Origin: Fusobacteriota bacterium
GTDB lineage: Bacteria > Bacillota > TC1
Direction: 5' to 3'
Assembly: GCA_022615965.1 (NCBI GenBank)
Contig: JAKEGG010000007.1
Coordinates: forward strand, 154,067 to 218,066
DNA: 64,000 nucleotides
Shown: in pieces, positions 28,846 through 38,366 of the stretch
How positions within the stretch are numbered: position 1 is the first letter of the stretch
How the letters are laid out: the number at the start of each line of letters is the position of its first letter
Translations under genes and position numbers: made by a program
Notes under the pieces: generated by a model
The model's database searches: none
What the model saw: only the letters and a program-made list of their open reading frames with translations
Told to the model about the DNA's origin: nothing

Positions 28846-31476
28846 CTATATTATTACTTTTACTTTATTTAATGCTTCTTGAATTTTATCAGGTAGTTTG
28901 CCTCCAGCCTGAGCCATATCAGGTCTGCCGCCGCCGCCGCCGCCTACGATAGGTGCTATCTCTTTAATAATTTTACCAGCATTTATATTTTTCGCAACTA
29001 AATCCTTGGTTGCTGATACTAATAAGTTTACTTTATTGTTTTCCTTAGCTGCCAATACTACCAGAACAGATCCATTTTTATCTCTATATAAATCTGCCAA
29101 AGCCCTTAGCTCATCCATACTTTTACCTTCCAGCTCTTCTAGTAGAACAGGTATGCCCTTGATTAGTTCAACTCTGTCAGCAACATTTACAGCTTTGATT
29201 TTAGCCAGTTCCAATGATAATTTATTTTTTTCTCCTTGAATATCCTTTAATTCTTTTTGTAAAGCTTCTATTTTGTGATAAAATTCATTTTTTGGAACCT
29301 TTAGCTGAGTAGAAATCTTGTGTAATATAGAGTCCTTTTCCCTATCTCTTCTGATCACCTCTAAACCAGTACAAGCTTCTATCCTTCTAAGACCAGCTCC
29401 TATGCTAGCTTCTGAAATGATCTTGAATGAGCCAATCTGACAGGTGTTGCTTACATGTGTTCCTCCACAAAATTCGATTGAAATATCACCCATTTTAACA
29501 ACTCTGACATCATCCCCATATTTTTCACCAAAGATGGCTTTTGCACCTACTTTTTTAGCTTCATCAATAGGTAATAATTGTGTTGTTACATCACTTCCAG
29601 AAAGAATATATTCATTGACCAGATCTTCTATTCTCGATAATTCATCCTTAGTTAAATTTTCAAAATGAGAAAAATCAAATCTTAAGTATTTATCATCTAC
29701 ATATGAACCTTTTTGATTAGCATGTTCCCCTAATACCTCATTAAGTGCCCTATGTAAAAGGTGTGTTGCTGAATGATTTCTCATGATAGACTTTCTTCTG
29801 CCATCATCTAATGACAACTTTACTATATCATTAATTTCAATTTTTTCAATACTTTCAACGATATGATAGATCCTACCTTCTGTAGATTTCTTTGCATCAA
29901 GAACTTTCGCAATTTTTTCTTCATTTTTACTTAAGTAGCCTTTATCACCAATCTGTCCTCCACTTTCGCCGTAAAATGGAGTTTTATCGAAAATTACAAT
30001 TCCTAGATTACCTTTTTCTAAAACAGAAAGCTTATCTCCATTGCTAGAAAAAATACCTAGTATTTTACCTTCAGCAGCTGTATTGCTATAGCCTGTAAAT
30101 ACAGTATCTGATAGTTTAACAAATTCATTAGATAGATTGATATTTTGATTAAACTCATTATTGTTGCTTTCTCTTCGGTTTATTTCTTTTTGTCTTTCCA
30201 TAGCAATCAAATATGCATCTTTATCTATTGTATAATCATTTTCTTCAAGTAAATCTTCTGTCAGTTCTACTGGGAATCCATAGGTATCATAAAGCAGAAA
30301 AGCTTCTTCTCCTGACATTTCCCTTCTTCCTTCATCTTTCATATTAAACATGATTTTTTCAGCCATGATCATACCATCGTTCAAGGTTTCCAAAAATCTT
30401 TTTTCTTCTACCTTGAGAACTTTTTTAATAAAATCTTCTTTTTCTATCAGCTCAGGGTAGGCATCATCCATTGTCTCTATTAATGTATCCACAATTGTAT
30501 ATAAAAATGGCTTTTCTAAACCAATAGTTTTTCCATATCTTATAGCTCTTCTGATTATTCTTCTTAGAATATATCCTCTTCCTTCATTGCTTGGCAAAAC
30601 ACCATCTGCTATTAAAAAGGAACTGGCTCTGATATGATCTGCTATTACTCTGAACTGGAAGCCAGAGTGATCCTTTTGATATTTTTGACCTGATATTTCT
30701 TCTACTTTATGTATAAGAGGTTGAAATATATCAGTATCATAATTACTATTCACACCTTGCATAATTGCAGCAATACGTTCTAACCCCATGCCAGTATCTA
30801 CGCTTGGCTTTGGAAGCTTGCTCATTTCACCTGATTCATCTCTGTTAAATTCCATAAAAACCAGGTTCCAGATTTCAGTTATTCTATCACACTCACATTT
30901 CCCTAAACCACAATCTGGTCCACAGCTAAATTCTTCTCCTCTATCATAGTGTATTTCAGTACATGGTCCACATGGACCTACATCTCCCATTGACCAAAAA
31001 TTATCCTTTTCACCTAATTTCACAATTTTATCTGGATCTATATCAGTAACATTTTTCCAGATTTCACCAGCTTCATCATCCTTTTCATATATAGTGATCC
31101 ATAGTTTATCTTTATCAATTTTTAGTTCCTTGGTAATGAAGTTCCAGGCTAGTATTATTGCTTCTTCTTTAAAATAGTCTCCAAAAGAAAAATTACCCAA
31201 CATTTCAAAAAATGTATGATGTCTCGGTGTTCTTCCTACTGCTTCAAAATCATTGTGTTTACCACTTATTCTCAGGCATTTCTGAGACGAAGTAGCCCTT
31301 TTATAGTTTCTTTCCTCTAAGCCTAAAAATACATTTTTAAATTGTACCATCCCGGCATTAACAAACATTAGTGTTGGGTCATCACCTGGCACCAAAGAAG
31401 AGCTAGCGATCCTCATATGATCGTTAGCTTCAAAGTATTTTAAAAATCTCTCTCTTAATTCTCCAGTTGTATACAT
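28846..31476 (-). CDS. alaS: Alanyl-tRNA synthetase
   Basis: FVNAGMVQFKNVFLG, RNHSATHLLHRAL, EFCGGTHV motifs, C-Ala domain GGGGGGRPDMAQAGG. Confidence 0.98.
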   Translation of the reverse strand: MYTTGELRERFLKYFEANDHMRIASSSLVPGDDPTLMFVNAGMVQFKNVFLGLEERNYKRATSSQKCLRISGKHNDFEAVGRTPRHHTFFEMLGNFSFGDYFKEEAIILAWNFITKELKIDKDKLWITIYEKDDEAGEIWKNVTDIDPDKIVKLGEKDNFWSMGDVGPCGPCTEIHYDRGEEFSCGPDCGLGKCECDRITEIWNLVFMEFNRDESGEMSKLPKPSVDTGMGLERIAAIMQGVNSNYDTDIFQPLIHKVEEISGQKYQKDHSGFQFRVIADHIRASSFLIADGVLPSNEGRGYILRRIIRRAIRYGKTIGLEKPFLYTIVDTLIETMDDAYPELIEKEDFIKKVLKVEEKRFLETLNDGMIMAEKIMFNMKDEGRREMSGEEAFLLYDTYGFPVELTEDLLEENDYTIDKDAYLIAMERQKEINRRESNNNEFNQNINLSNEFVKLSDTVFTGYSNTAAEGKILGIFSSNGDKLSVLEKGNLGIVIFDKTPFYGESGGQIGDKGYLSKNEEKIAKVLDAKKSTEGRIYHIVESIEKIEINDIVKLSLDDGRRKSIMRNHSATHLLHRALNEVLGEHANQKGSYVDDKYLRFDFSHFENLTKDELSRIEDLVNEYILSGSDVTTQLLPIDEAKKVGAKAIFGEKYGDDVRVVKMGDISIEFCGGTHVSNTCQIGSFKIISEASIGAGLRRIEACTGLEVIRRDREKDSILHKISTQLKVPKNEFYHKIEALQKELKDIQGEKNKLSLELAKIKAVNVADRVELIKGIPVLLEELEGKSMDELRALADLYRDKNGSVLVVLAAKENNKVNLLVSATKDLVAKNINAGKIIKEIAPIVGGGGGGRPDMAQAGGKLPDKIQEALNKVKVII

Positions 31477-31513
31477 TACTTACTCCTCAAATTATTATAT
31501 TCATCTTATTTTA

Positions 31514-31561
31514 TACATTATTAAAAAACTACAGGTCTCCCTGCAGTTTTTTAATAATGTA
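31514..31561 (-). terminator. Long-stem Rho-independent terminator after spoVS
   Basis: 21-nt arms (tacattattaaaaaactRcag) with one mismatch, loop GTCTCC/GGAGAC, internal T-run; starts just after the spoVS stop. Confidence 0.85.
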
Positions 31562-31563
31562 TC

Positions 31564-31830
31564 TTATTTTTTAGGTTCAACAATAAGCTTGATTGCAGTT
31601 CTTTTATCTCCGTCTATTTCAATATCTGTAAATGCTGGTATACACACTATATCAATTCCACTAGGGGCAACAAATCCTCTAGCTATAGCAATAGCTTTTA
31701 TAGCTTGATTTAAAGCTCCAGCACCAATTGTTTGAATTTCTACAGCTCCGTTATCTCTGATCATAGCTGCTAATGCACCAGCTACTAAATTTGGTTTTGA
31801 AGAGGTTGATACTTTTAAAACTTCCATCAT
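31564..31830 (-). CDS. spoVS: Stage V sporulation protein S
   Basis: MMEVLKVSTSSKPNLVAGALAAMIRDNGAVEIQTIGAGALNQAIKAIAIARGFVAP. Confidence 0.97.
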   Translation of the reverse strand: MMEVLKVSTSSKPNLVAGALAAMIRDNGAVEIQTIGAGALNQAIKAIAIARGFVAPSGIDIVCIPAFTDIEIDGDKRTAIKLIVEPKK

Positions 31831-31856
31831 AATGCCTCCATTCCCTTAATATGTTG

Positions 31857-32633
31857 TTATAATTCTATGTTTATTGTTTTATATTCAACTACCTTCCCTA
31901 GATCATCAATTATTAACTCTACTCCGTTAACTAAGGTCAAGCCTTCTTCTGCTATTTCTATGGCAAAAGGTAATCCAGTTAGAAAATGGTTTATGATTAC
32001 TTCCTTTTTTACGCCTAATATACTATCTTTTGCTCCAACCATCCCTAAATCAGAGATGAAAAAAGTTCCTTTAGGTAAAAGCTGAGAATCATTGGTTTGA
32101 GTATGGGTATGTGTTCCTAAAACACCACTGACACGCCCATCTAAAAAGTATCCTAACGCTTTTTTTTCGCTAGTCGCTTCTGCATGTATGTCTATAATTA
32201 TAGCATTGCATTTTCCCTTTAATTTAGATAATTCTTCCTCTATCTTTTTAAATGGACAATCTAGAGGTTTCATAAAAACTCTGCCACAAAGACTTACCAA
32301 GGCTATTTTCAAACCTTTCTTTTCAAATATATAACTTCCTTTGCCAGGGGCACCTACAGGATAGTTTAATGGTCTTACTATTTCTGGAAACTCAATGATT
32401 TGGGAATAAATTTCTTTTTTGTCATAGACATGGTTTCCTGTGGTAACACCACTCACACCAAGACTTTTTATTTCTAGGAATGTTTTTTTGTTGATGCCTT
32501 TCCCCCCTGCCAGGTTTTCACCGTTTGCAAAGATAAAGTCATAGTCATCTTTACCACAAAACTTTTCCAAATATTTCTTTAATCCGTCTATTCCCTTTTT
32601 ACTTATTATATCACCAAAATATAATATTTTCAT
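31857..32633 (-). CDS. ymdB: TIGR00282 family metallophosphoesterase (YmdB-like)
   Basis: KILYFGDIISKKG, ANGENLAGGKGI, TTGNHVYDKKE, GTHTHTQTND motifs. Confidence 0.94.
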   Translation of the reverse strand: MKILYFGDIISKKGIDGLKKYLEKFCGKDDYDFIFANGENLAGGKGINKKTFLEIKSLGVSGVTTGNHVYDKKEIYSQIIEFPEIVRPLNYPVGAPGKGSYIFEKKGLKIALVSLCGRVFMKPLDCPFKKIEEELSKLKGKCNAIIIDIHAEATSEKKALGYFLDGRVSGVLGTHTHTQTNDSQLLPKGTFFISDLGMVGAKDSILGVKKEVIINHFLTGLPFAIEIAEEGLTLVNGVELIIDDLGKVVEYKTINIEL

Positions 32634-32654
32634 ATAGTTAAACCTAATTTACTA

Positions 32655-34208
32655 CTATTTAGCATATTCAATCGATCTTGTCTCTCTGATGACCATAACC
32701 TTGATTTGTCCAGGATAATCCATTTCAGATTCTATTTCTTTAACGATAGATCTGGTCAGATTAATCGCCTCCAGATCATCTACTGAATCAGGCTTGACCA
32801 TGATCCTTACTTCTCTTCCTGCTTGAATCGCAAAGGATTTTTCTACACCATCAAAACCATCAGCAATTTCTTCAAGTTTTTGCAATCTTTTAATATATGA
32901 TTCCAAGGTTTCTCTTCTAGCTCCAGGTCTGGCTGCTGATAGAGAATCAGCGATTTGTACGATAACTGCTTCCATTGTTTCAGGCTCTACATCTTCATGA
33001 TGAGCTTCCACTGCATGGATCACTGCTTTGCTTTCTTTATATTTTTGTAATAGATTCACTCCAATTTCTACGTGTGTTCCTTCAATTTCATGGTCTACAC
33101 CTTTACCTATATCATGTAGTAAACCTGCTCTTCTGGCAATATCTGGATCAGCACCTAAATCAAAAGCCAGATTAGCTGCAAGATGGGCAACCTCCAATGA
33201 ATGTTTTAAAATATTCTGCCCGTAGCTGGTCCTGTATTTTAATCTTCCTATCAACTTGATCAATTCTGGATGTATTCTGCTGATGCCAACTTCTAATAAA
33301 GCCTGCTCTCCAGCTTCTTTTATTTCTTTTTCAACTTCAATTTTAGCTTTTTCATAGGTTTCTTCGATCCTACCAGGATGTATTCTCCCATCAGTTATTA
33401 GTTTTTCTAAAGTTATTCTGGCAATTTCTCTTCTGACAGGATCAAAGCCAGATAGAACTACTGCTTCTGGAGTGTCATCAATTATCAAGTCAACACCTGT
33501 TAAAGTTTCAATAGATCTGATATTTCTTCCTTCCCTACCAATGATCCTTCCTTTCATTTCATCATTAGGCAGATTAACAACATAAACTGTAGCTTCTGCA
33601 ACATGATCTGTAGCACATCTTTGGATAGCTCTGACAACTATTTCTTTTGCTTCCTTGTCAGCTTCCTCCTTAGCTTTTTCTTTTACAACTTTAATCAACA
33701 TAGCTGTTTCTTGTCTGATTTCTTGCTCTACATTGTTTAACAGATATTCCTTAGCTTTTTCTACACTTATACCAGATAAACTCTGTAATTTATCCAATTG
33801 TTCATCATGTAATTCATTGGTTTTCTTTACCATTTCTTCTACATATGCTTCCTGCTGATGGATAGATTCTTCCTTAACATCGAGATTCATCTGCTTTTTA
33901 TCCAACATATCCTCTTTAACATGTAATCTTTTTTCCACCTGTCCCCATTCACTTTTACGGTCTCTTTCTTCTTTCGTGATGGCTTCATGCATTTTTTCTT
34001 TCATTTTCTGAATCTGCTCTTTAGCTTCGATAATAGCTTCTTTTTGTTTGGTAATAGCTTCTTTTTCAGCAGTTTCAATAATTTCTTTAGCTTTTGATTC
34101 TGCGTTGTTCAGCTTGCCTTCTGCTTGGATTTTTCTAATTATATAGCCTGCAATAATACCAATTACGATGGTTATTACAGCAATAGCTAAGACTAATATT
34201 GCATTCAT
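32655..34208 (-). CDS. rny: Ribonuclease Y
   Basis: N-terminal TM, coiled coil, KH domain [17 protein letters not shown] motif [17 protein letters not shown]. Confidence 0.97.
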   Translation of the reverse strand: MNAILVLAIAVITIVIGIIAGYIIRKIQAEGKLNNAESKAKEIIETAEKEAITKQKEAIIEAKEQIQKMKEKMHEAITKEERDRKSEWGQVEKRLHVKEDMLDKKQMNLDVKEESIHQQEAYVEEMVKKTNELHDEQLDKLQSLSGISVEKAKEYLLNNVEQEIRQETAMLIKVVKEKAKEEADKEAKEIVVRAIQRCATDHVAEATVYVVNLPNDEMKGRIIGREGRNIRSIETLTGVDLIIDDTPEAVVLSGFDPVRREIARITLEKLITDGRIHPGRIEETYEKAKIEVEKEIKEAGEQALLEVGISRIHPELIKLIGRLKYRTSYGQNILKHSLEVAHLAANLAFDLGADPDIARRAGLLHDIGKGVDHEIEGTHVEIGVNLLQKYKESKAVIHAVEAHHEDVEPETMEAVIVQIADSLSAARPGARRETLESYIKRLQKLEEIADGFDGVEKSFAIQAGREVRIMVKPDSVDDLEAINLTRSIVKEIESEMDYPGQIKVMVIRETRSIEYAK

Positions 34209-34225
34209 TCTTTCTCCTCCTAAAT

Positions 34226-34259
34226 ATAAAAAACATGCCAGATGAATAAATCTAACATG
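34226..34259 (-). terminator. Terminator-like hairpin in the rny 5' leader
   Basis: AACATGTTAGAT-TTATTC..ATCTGGCATGTT (12 bp, two G-U) followed by TTTTTAT, directly before the rny SD. Confidence 0.6.
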
Positions 34260-34418
34260 TTAATTAGTAAAAAAGCATATTCTTTTTTATTTATCCAATA
34301 AATTATACAGTTAATATATAACCAACTACAAAATATCCTATTTGATTTATACCATAATAAATATTTTCTAAAATATATAAAATCTATCTTTTTTACGATT
34401 ATTTTCATCTATAGATAT

Positions 34419-34447
34419 ATTTTAAAAAAATTTAAGTTTTATGTCAA
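34419..34447 (-). promoter_or_regulatory. Candidate sigma-A promoter for rny
   Basis: TTGACA-N17-TAAAAT on the minus strand, ~200 nt upstream of the rny start. Confidence 0.6.
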
Positions 34448-34455
34448 TAGAAACC

Positions 34456-34911
34456 TTAATACTCATAATATTGGTCAAGACTTTCTATTACCATAGAATA
34501 ACTAAAGCCTTTTCTTACAAAATAACTAATTAATTGATTTTTATCTTTATGTTGATTTTTTCTGTTAAAACTAGTTATTTTAGCTATTAAGCCTTCCTTT
34601 TCCAGTAATTTGGCCCCAGGATCAGACAAAATTTTTCGTATCAGCATCTGGTCAAATCCCTTATTTTTTAGCTTGAATTCAATCTCTTTCAAGCTCTTGT
34701 GTCTTCCAATAAGATACTTGAAATATATCAAGGCATATTTTTCATCATCAATATATTTTTCGACTTCTAAAAAAGACATGGCTTCAGCTATTTCTTCATC
34801 TGAAAAAGATTTTTCTTGAAGCTTACCTACTATTTCTTTTTTGGCATAGTCTTTTCTACTTAGTAGATAAATGCAATATTCTTTAGCTGTCTTTTTCTTC
34901 TGCATTTTCAT
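34456..34911 (-). CDS. recX: Regulatory protein RecX
   Basis: [33 protein letters not shown]; overlaps the recA 3' end. Confidence 0.92.
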   Translation of the reverse strand: MKMQKKKTAKEYCIYLLSRKDYAKKEIVGKLQEKSFSDEEIAEAMSFLEVEKYIDDEKYALIYFKYLIGRHKSLKEIEFKLKNKGFDQMLIRKILSDPGAKLLEKEGLIAKITSFNRKNQHKDKNQLISYFVRKGFSYSMVIESLDQYYEY

Positions 34912-35920
34912 TGTTAGTCACTGGTAAACTTTTTTTTAGTACCAACTCTTCTATTTCATCAAGTAGTTCTGGCTTTTGTCGCAAATAAACTCTGGCATTT
35001 TCTCTGCCCTGTCCTAATTTTTCATCTCCATAATTGTACCAAGATCCTGACTTCTGAACTATATCTAATTCAGCAGCTATATCAAGTACACATCCATCCC
35101 TTGTCACACCTTCACCATATAAAATATCAAATTCAGCAATTTTGAAAGGTGGGGCCACTTTATTTTTAACTATTTTCGCCTTGGTTCTGACACCAATATT
35201 ATCTACACCTTTTTTGATTATCTCCTGTTTCCTGACATCGATTCTTACTGAAGCATAGAATTTTAAAGCCCTTCCACCTGTAGTGGTCTCCGGACTGCCA
35301 AACATCACCCCTACTTTTTCTCTTAGCTGGTTAATAAAAATTATTATTGTATTAGACTTATTAACAACTCCAGCCAATTTTCTTAATGCTTGTGACATTA
35401 GTCTGGCTTGAAGACCAATAAATGAATCTCCCATATCTCCTTCTATTTCAGCTTTAGGCACCAATGCAGCCACTGAATCAATTATTATTATGTCAACAGC
35501 ACCACTTCTAACCAAAGCTTCAGCTATTTCCAGAGCCTGTTCTCCAGTATCAGGTTGTGATACTAACAATTCATCTGTATTAACCCCAAGATTTTTAGCA
35601 TAGCTTGGGTCAAGTGCATGTTCTGCATCAATAAATGCTGCTGTTCCACCATTTTTCTGTACTGATGCAACTGCATGTAAAGTAACTGTTGTTTTACCAG
35701 AAGACTCCGGCCCATATATTTCAATTATTCTTCCTTTAGGGTAGCCACCTATGCCAATAGCAATATCAAGGGGCAAAATACCTGTAGAAACAGCTTCAAT
35801 ATTTTTATAGTTATTCCCATCCCCCAGTCTCATTATGCTACCTTTTCCAAATTGTTTTTCTATTTGCCCTAAAGTAATCTCCAGGACTTTCTCTTTTTCT
35901 TTTTCCATTATTATCCTCAC
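34883..35920 (-). CDS. recA: Recombinase RecA
   Basis: [52 protein letters not shown]. Confidence 0.99.
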   Translation of the reverse strand: MRIIMEKEKEKVLEITLGQIEKQFGKGSIMRLGDGNNYKNIEAVSTGILPLDIAIGIGGYPKGRIIEIYGPESSGKTTVTLHAVASVQKNGGTAAFIDAEHALDPSYAKNLGVNTDELLVSQPDTGEQALEIAEALVRSGAVDIIIIDSVAALVPKAEIEGDMGDSFIGLQARLMSQALRKLAGVVNKSNTIIIFINQLREKVGVMFGSPETTTGGRALKFYASVRIDVRKQEIIKKGVDNIGVRTKAKIVKNKVAPPFKIAEFDILYGEGVTRDGCVLDIAAELDIVQKSGSWYNYGDEKLGQGRENARVYLRQKPELLDEIEELVLKKSLPVTNNENAEEKDS

Positions 35921-36073
35921 TTATCATTAATTTTTTTATAAAGATAGTTGTTTTTTTAGTATAATATACTCTTATATTATATCATAAATAATCTTAATCT
36001 TTATTATCAATAATATGAATTTATCCTTCTTGTGTGTTTTTTCTTTTATTCTATCAATATAGATTATAGCCAG

Positions 36074-36101
36074 TTTACTTTTATTTCATAATTGCTATAA
36101 T
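36074..36101 (+). promoter_or_regulatory. Candidate promoter for metA
   Basis: TTTACT-N16-TATAAT about 35 nt upstream of the metA start. Confidence 0.45.
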
Positions 36102-36136
36102 TAAAAGGTAGTTATATCAACAAAGGAGGTGAGCTG

Positions 36137-37051
36137 ATGAGTCCTGTAATTATACCTGAAAACTTACCAGCAACAGAACAATTAACCAATGAAAATATAT
36201 TTGTGATGAACACCAGAAGAGCCACCACACAGGATATCAGGCCTTTACAATTCTTAGTTCTGAATCTAATGCCCACTAAAATCACAACAGAAACTCAGAT
36301 ACTAAGATTGCTAAGCAATAATTTGATACAAATAGAACTTACTTTCATGCAAATGGCCACTTATGAATCTAAAAACACTCCTAAAAGTCATTTGGATTCT
36401 TTTTATACCACTTTCAAAGAAATCTACAATAAGCGTTATGATGCTATGATAATAACTGGAGCACCTGTAGAATTAATGAACTTTGAAGATGTTGATTATT
36501 GGACAGAGTTCACTGATATACTTGATTGGGCCCATGAAAGGATACATTCCTGTATGTTTATTTGTTGGGCAGCCCAAGCAGCTATGTATCATTATTACGG
36601 TATAGGAAAACGCAACTTGAATAAAAAGTTGTCTGGAATATACAAACACAAAGTAATCAATAAAACTGCAAATCTGACCAGAGGTTTTGATGATTATTTC
36701 GATGCTCCTCATTCTAGGTACACAGAAGCAATAACAGAAGAAATCAGAAAACAGGAAGATCTGGAAATATTAGTTGATTCTGAATTAGCTGGACCACATA
36801 TACTTGCATCAATAGACAGAAGAAGGCTTTTTATCACTGGTCATCCTGAATATGACAGAGAAACTTTGAAAACCGAATATATCAGAGATATAAATAAAGG
36901 GTTGAAAATCGATGTTCCACACAACTACTTTATAGATGATAATCCAGAGAAAGGTATAAATGTTACTTGGAAAAGTCATGCTAATCTACTATATGCTAAC
37001 TGGATAAATTACTATGTATATCAAGAAACTGATTATGATTTAAATAAATAA
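36137..37051 (+). CDS. metA: Homoserine O-acyltransferase MetA (predicted acetyl-CoA-type)
   Basis: RPLQFLVLNLMPTKITTETQ, CWAAQAAMYHYYGI, ITGHPEYD motifs; SD AAAGGAGGTGA. Confidence 0.95.
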   Translation: MSPVIIPENLPATEQLTNENIFVMNTRRATTQDIRPLQFLVLNLMPTKITTETQILRLLSNNLIQIELTFMQMATYESKNTPKSHLDSFYTTFKEIYNKRYDAMIITGAPVELMNFEDVDYWTEFTDILDWAHERIHSCMFICWAAQAAMYHYYGIGKRNLNKKLSGIYKHKVINKTANLTRGFDDYFDAPHSRYTEAITEEIRKQEDLEILVDSELAGPHILASIDRRRLFITGHPEYDRETLKTEYIRDINKGLKIDVPHNYFIDDNPEKGINVTWKSHANLLYANWINYYVYQETDYDLNK

Positions 37052-37060
37052 TAAATAGTC

Positions 37061-37089
37061 TTGCATTCAAGCATTCATGGTGGTATAAT
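37061..37089 (+). promoter_or_regulatory. Candidate sigma-A promoter for rpsT
   Basis: TTGCAT-N17-TATAAT upstream of rpsT. Confidence 0.65.
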
Positions 37090-37124
37090 GAATGTTGCAA
37101 TGTGAATTTCAGGGAGGTGAAAGA

Positions 37125-37382
37125 ATGGCAAATATTAAATCATCAAAAAAACGTGCTCAACTAGCTGAGGAAAGAAATAAAGTTAACTCTCAGTTAAAAT
37201 CAGCTATGAGAAATCAAATTAAGAAATGCAATACTGCTCTTGAAGCTAAAGATGATAATAAAGAAGCAGTTTTAAATAAAACAATTAGTTTTATAGATAA
37301 AATGGCTCAAAAAGGCATCATTCCTAAAAAAACAGCTGGAAGAAAAGTCTCCCGTTTACAAAAAAAGACAAATATTATCTAA
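37125..37382 (+). CDS. rpsT: 30S ribosomal protein S20
   Basis: MANIKSSKKRAQLAEERNKVNSQLKSAMR; SD GGGAGGTGAAAGA; start corrected from the ORF track. Confidence 0.97.
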   Translation: MANIKSSKKRAQLAEERNKVNSQLKSAMRNQIKKCNTALEAKDDNKEAVLNKTISFIDKMAQKGIIPKKTAGRKVSRLQKKTNII

Positions 37383-37391
37383 GTGAATAAT

Positions 37392-37417
37392 AAAAAGCCT
37401 TCAAAAGAAGGCTTTTT
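37392..37417. terminator. Bidirectional terminator between convergent rpsT and holA
   Basis: Perfect AAAAAGCCTTC-AAAA-GAAGGCTTTTT inverted repeat with T-tracts on both strands. Confidence 0.92.
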
Positions 37418-37425
37418 TTGTTGTT

Positions 37426-38349
37426 CTATTTCATTTTCAACAATGTACTTTTCAGAAGGATAATACCATCACCTTTACCAGACTTAAGCTTTACTTCAAC
37501 TTCATAAAGTCTTTTTAAATAACAGATCAAATCTTCAAAAGGTATTTTCTTAGCTAATACTATTTTCTTTTTGCCATAGAAATGATGTAATTCAAGTAAA
37601 TTAATTATTTTATCCTCGTTATATTTTTCCTTAATAAGCCATTTAGCTCTTAAAATAGTTTTTATTTCTCTTATCAACATAAATATGATCTTGGAAACTG
37701 GTTCTTTTAATTTTATCAGATTTTCCAAAGACTGAAGCATTTTATCTTGATTGCTAAACAGACTATCCAGTAGATTAAAAATATTGCTTTGAGCATTATC
37801 CGTTAGAATTGCCTTTAATAACTCAATATCTATTCTATTGCCTTCTGGCTCAAATAAGAATAATTTTTCTATTTCACTCTTGAGCATTTCCTGATTATCA
37901 CCTACAACTTCTATCAGGTAGTCAACTCCTTGGTCTTCGATTTTAAAACCATGGCTCCAGATATACTCTTTGACCCACTTTTGCAACTCTCTACCTTTTT
38001 TATAGCCATATTCCAGAAAAAGACCTTTTTCCTTAAAAAACTTTACAGCTTTCTTGCTACCATCTACCTTTTTATTGATTGCAATTATTCCCTTAGCAAA
38101 AGGAGAAGGTGATGAGAGATATTTTTCTAATAAATCAAAATGTTCATCATCATTCAAAATATTTTCATGCCTGATTATATATAAGCTTTGACTTTCAAAA
38201 AGCACTGGTGTATTTAATAAATTAATTAAATCAGCAAAATCTATAGGTTCGTTGATTTCCTTAATATCATATTGTTCTTTTGCTTTCTTGATTTTATCAT
38301 CAATCTCATATTTATTTTCTCCGCCCAAAACGAAAAGATCCTGTAACAT
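37426..38349 (-). CDS. holA: DNA polymerase III subunit delta
   Basis: HolA-like domain layout; EVGDNQEMLKSEIEKLFLF; conserved position by comEC and rpsT. Confidence 0.9.
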   Translation of the reverse strand: MLQDLFVLGGENKYEIDDKIKKAKEQYDIKEINEPIDFADLINLLNTPVLFESQSLYIIRHENILNDDEHFDLLEKYLSSPSPFAKGIIAINKKVDGSKKAVKFFKEKGLFLEYGYKKGRELQKWVKEYIWSHGFKIEDQGVDYLIEVVGDNQEMLKSEIEKLFLFEPEGNRIDIELLKAILTDNAQSNIFNLLDSLFSNQDKMLQSLENLIKLKEPVSKIIFMLIREIKTILRAKWLIKEKYNEDKIINLLELHHFYGKKKIVLAKKIPFEDLICYLKRLYEVEVKLKSGKGDGIILLKSTLLKMK

Positions 38350-38366
38350 AATTCACCTCAAATTGA

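Noticed and set aside
28925-28945. (GCC)n simple repeat
   Set aside because: Encodes the normal glycine-rich GGGGGG motif of the AlaS C-terminal domain; possible slippage site but not a novel element.
34220-34408. 62-aa minus-strand ORF in the rny leader
   Set aside because: AT-rich, low-complexity translation with no recognisable domain and it runs through the terminator-like hairpin; better explained as untranslated leader.
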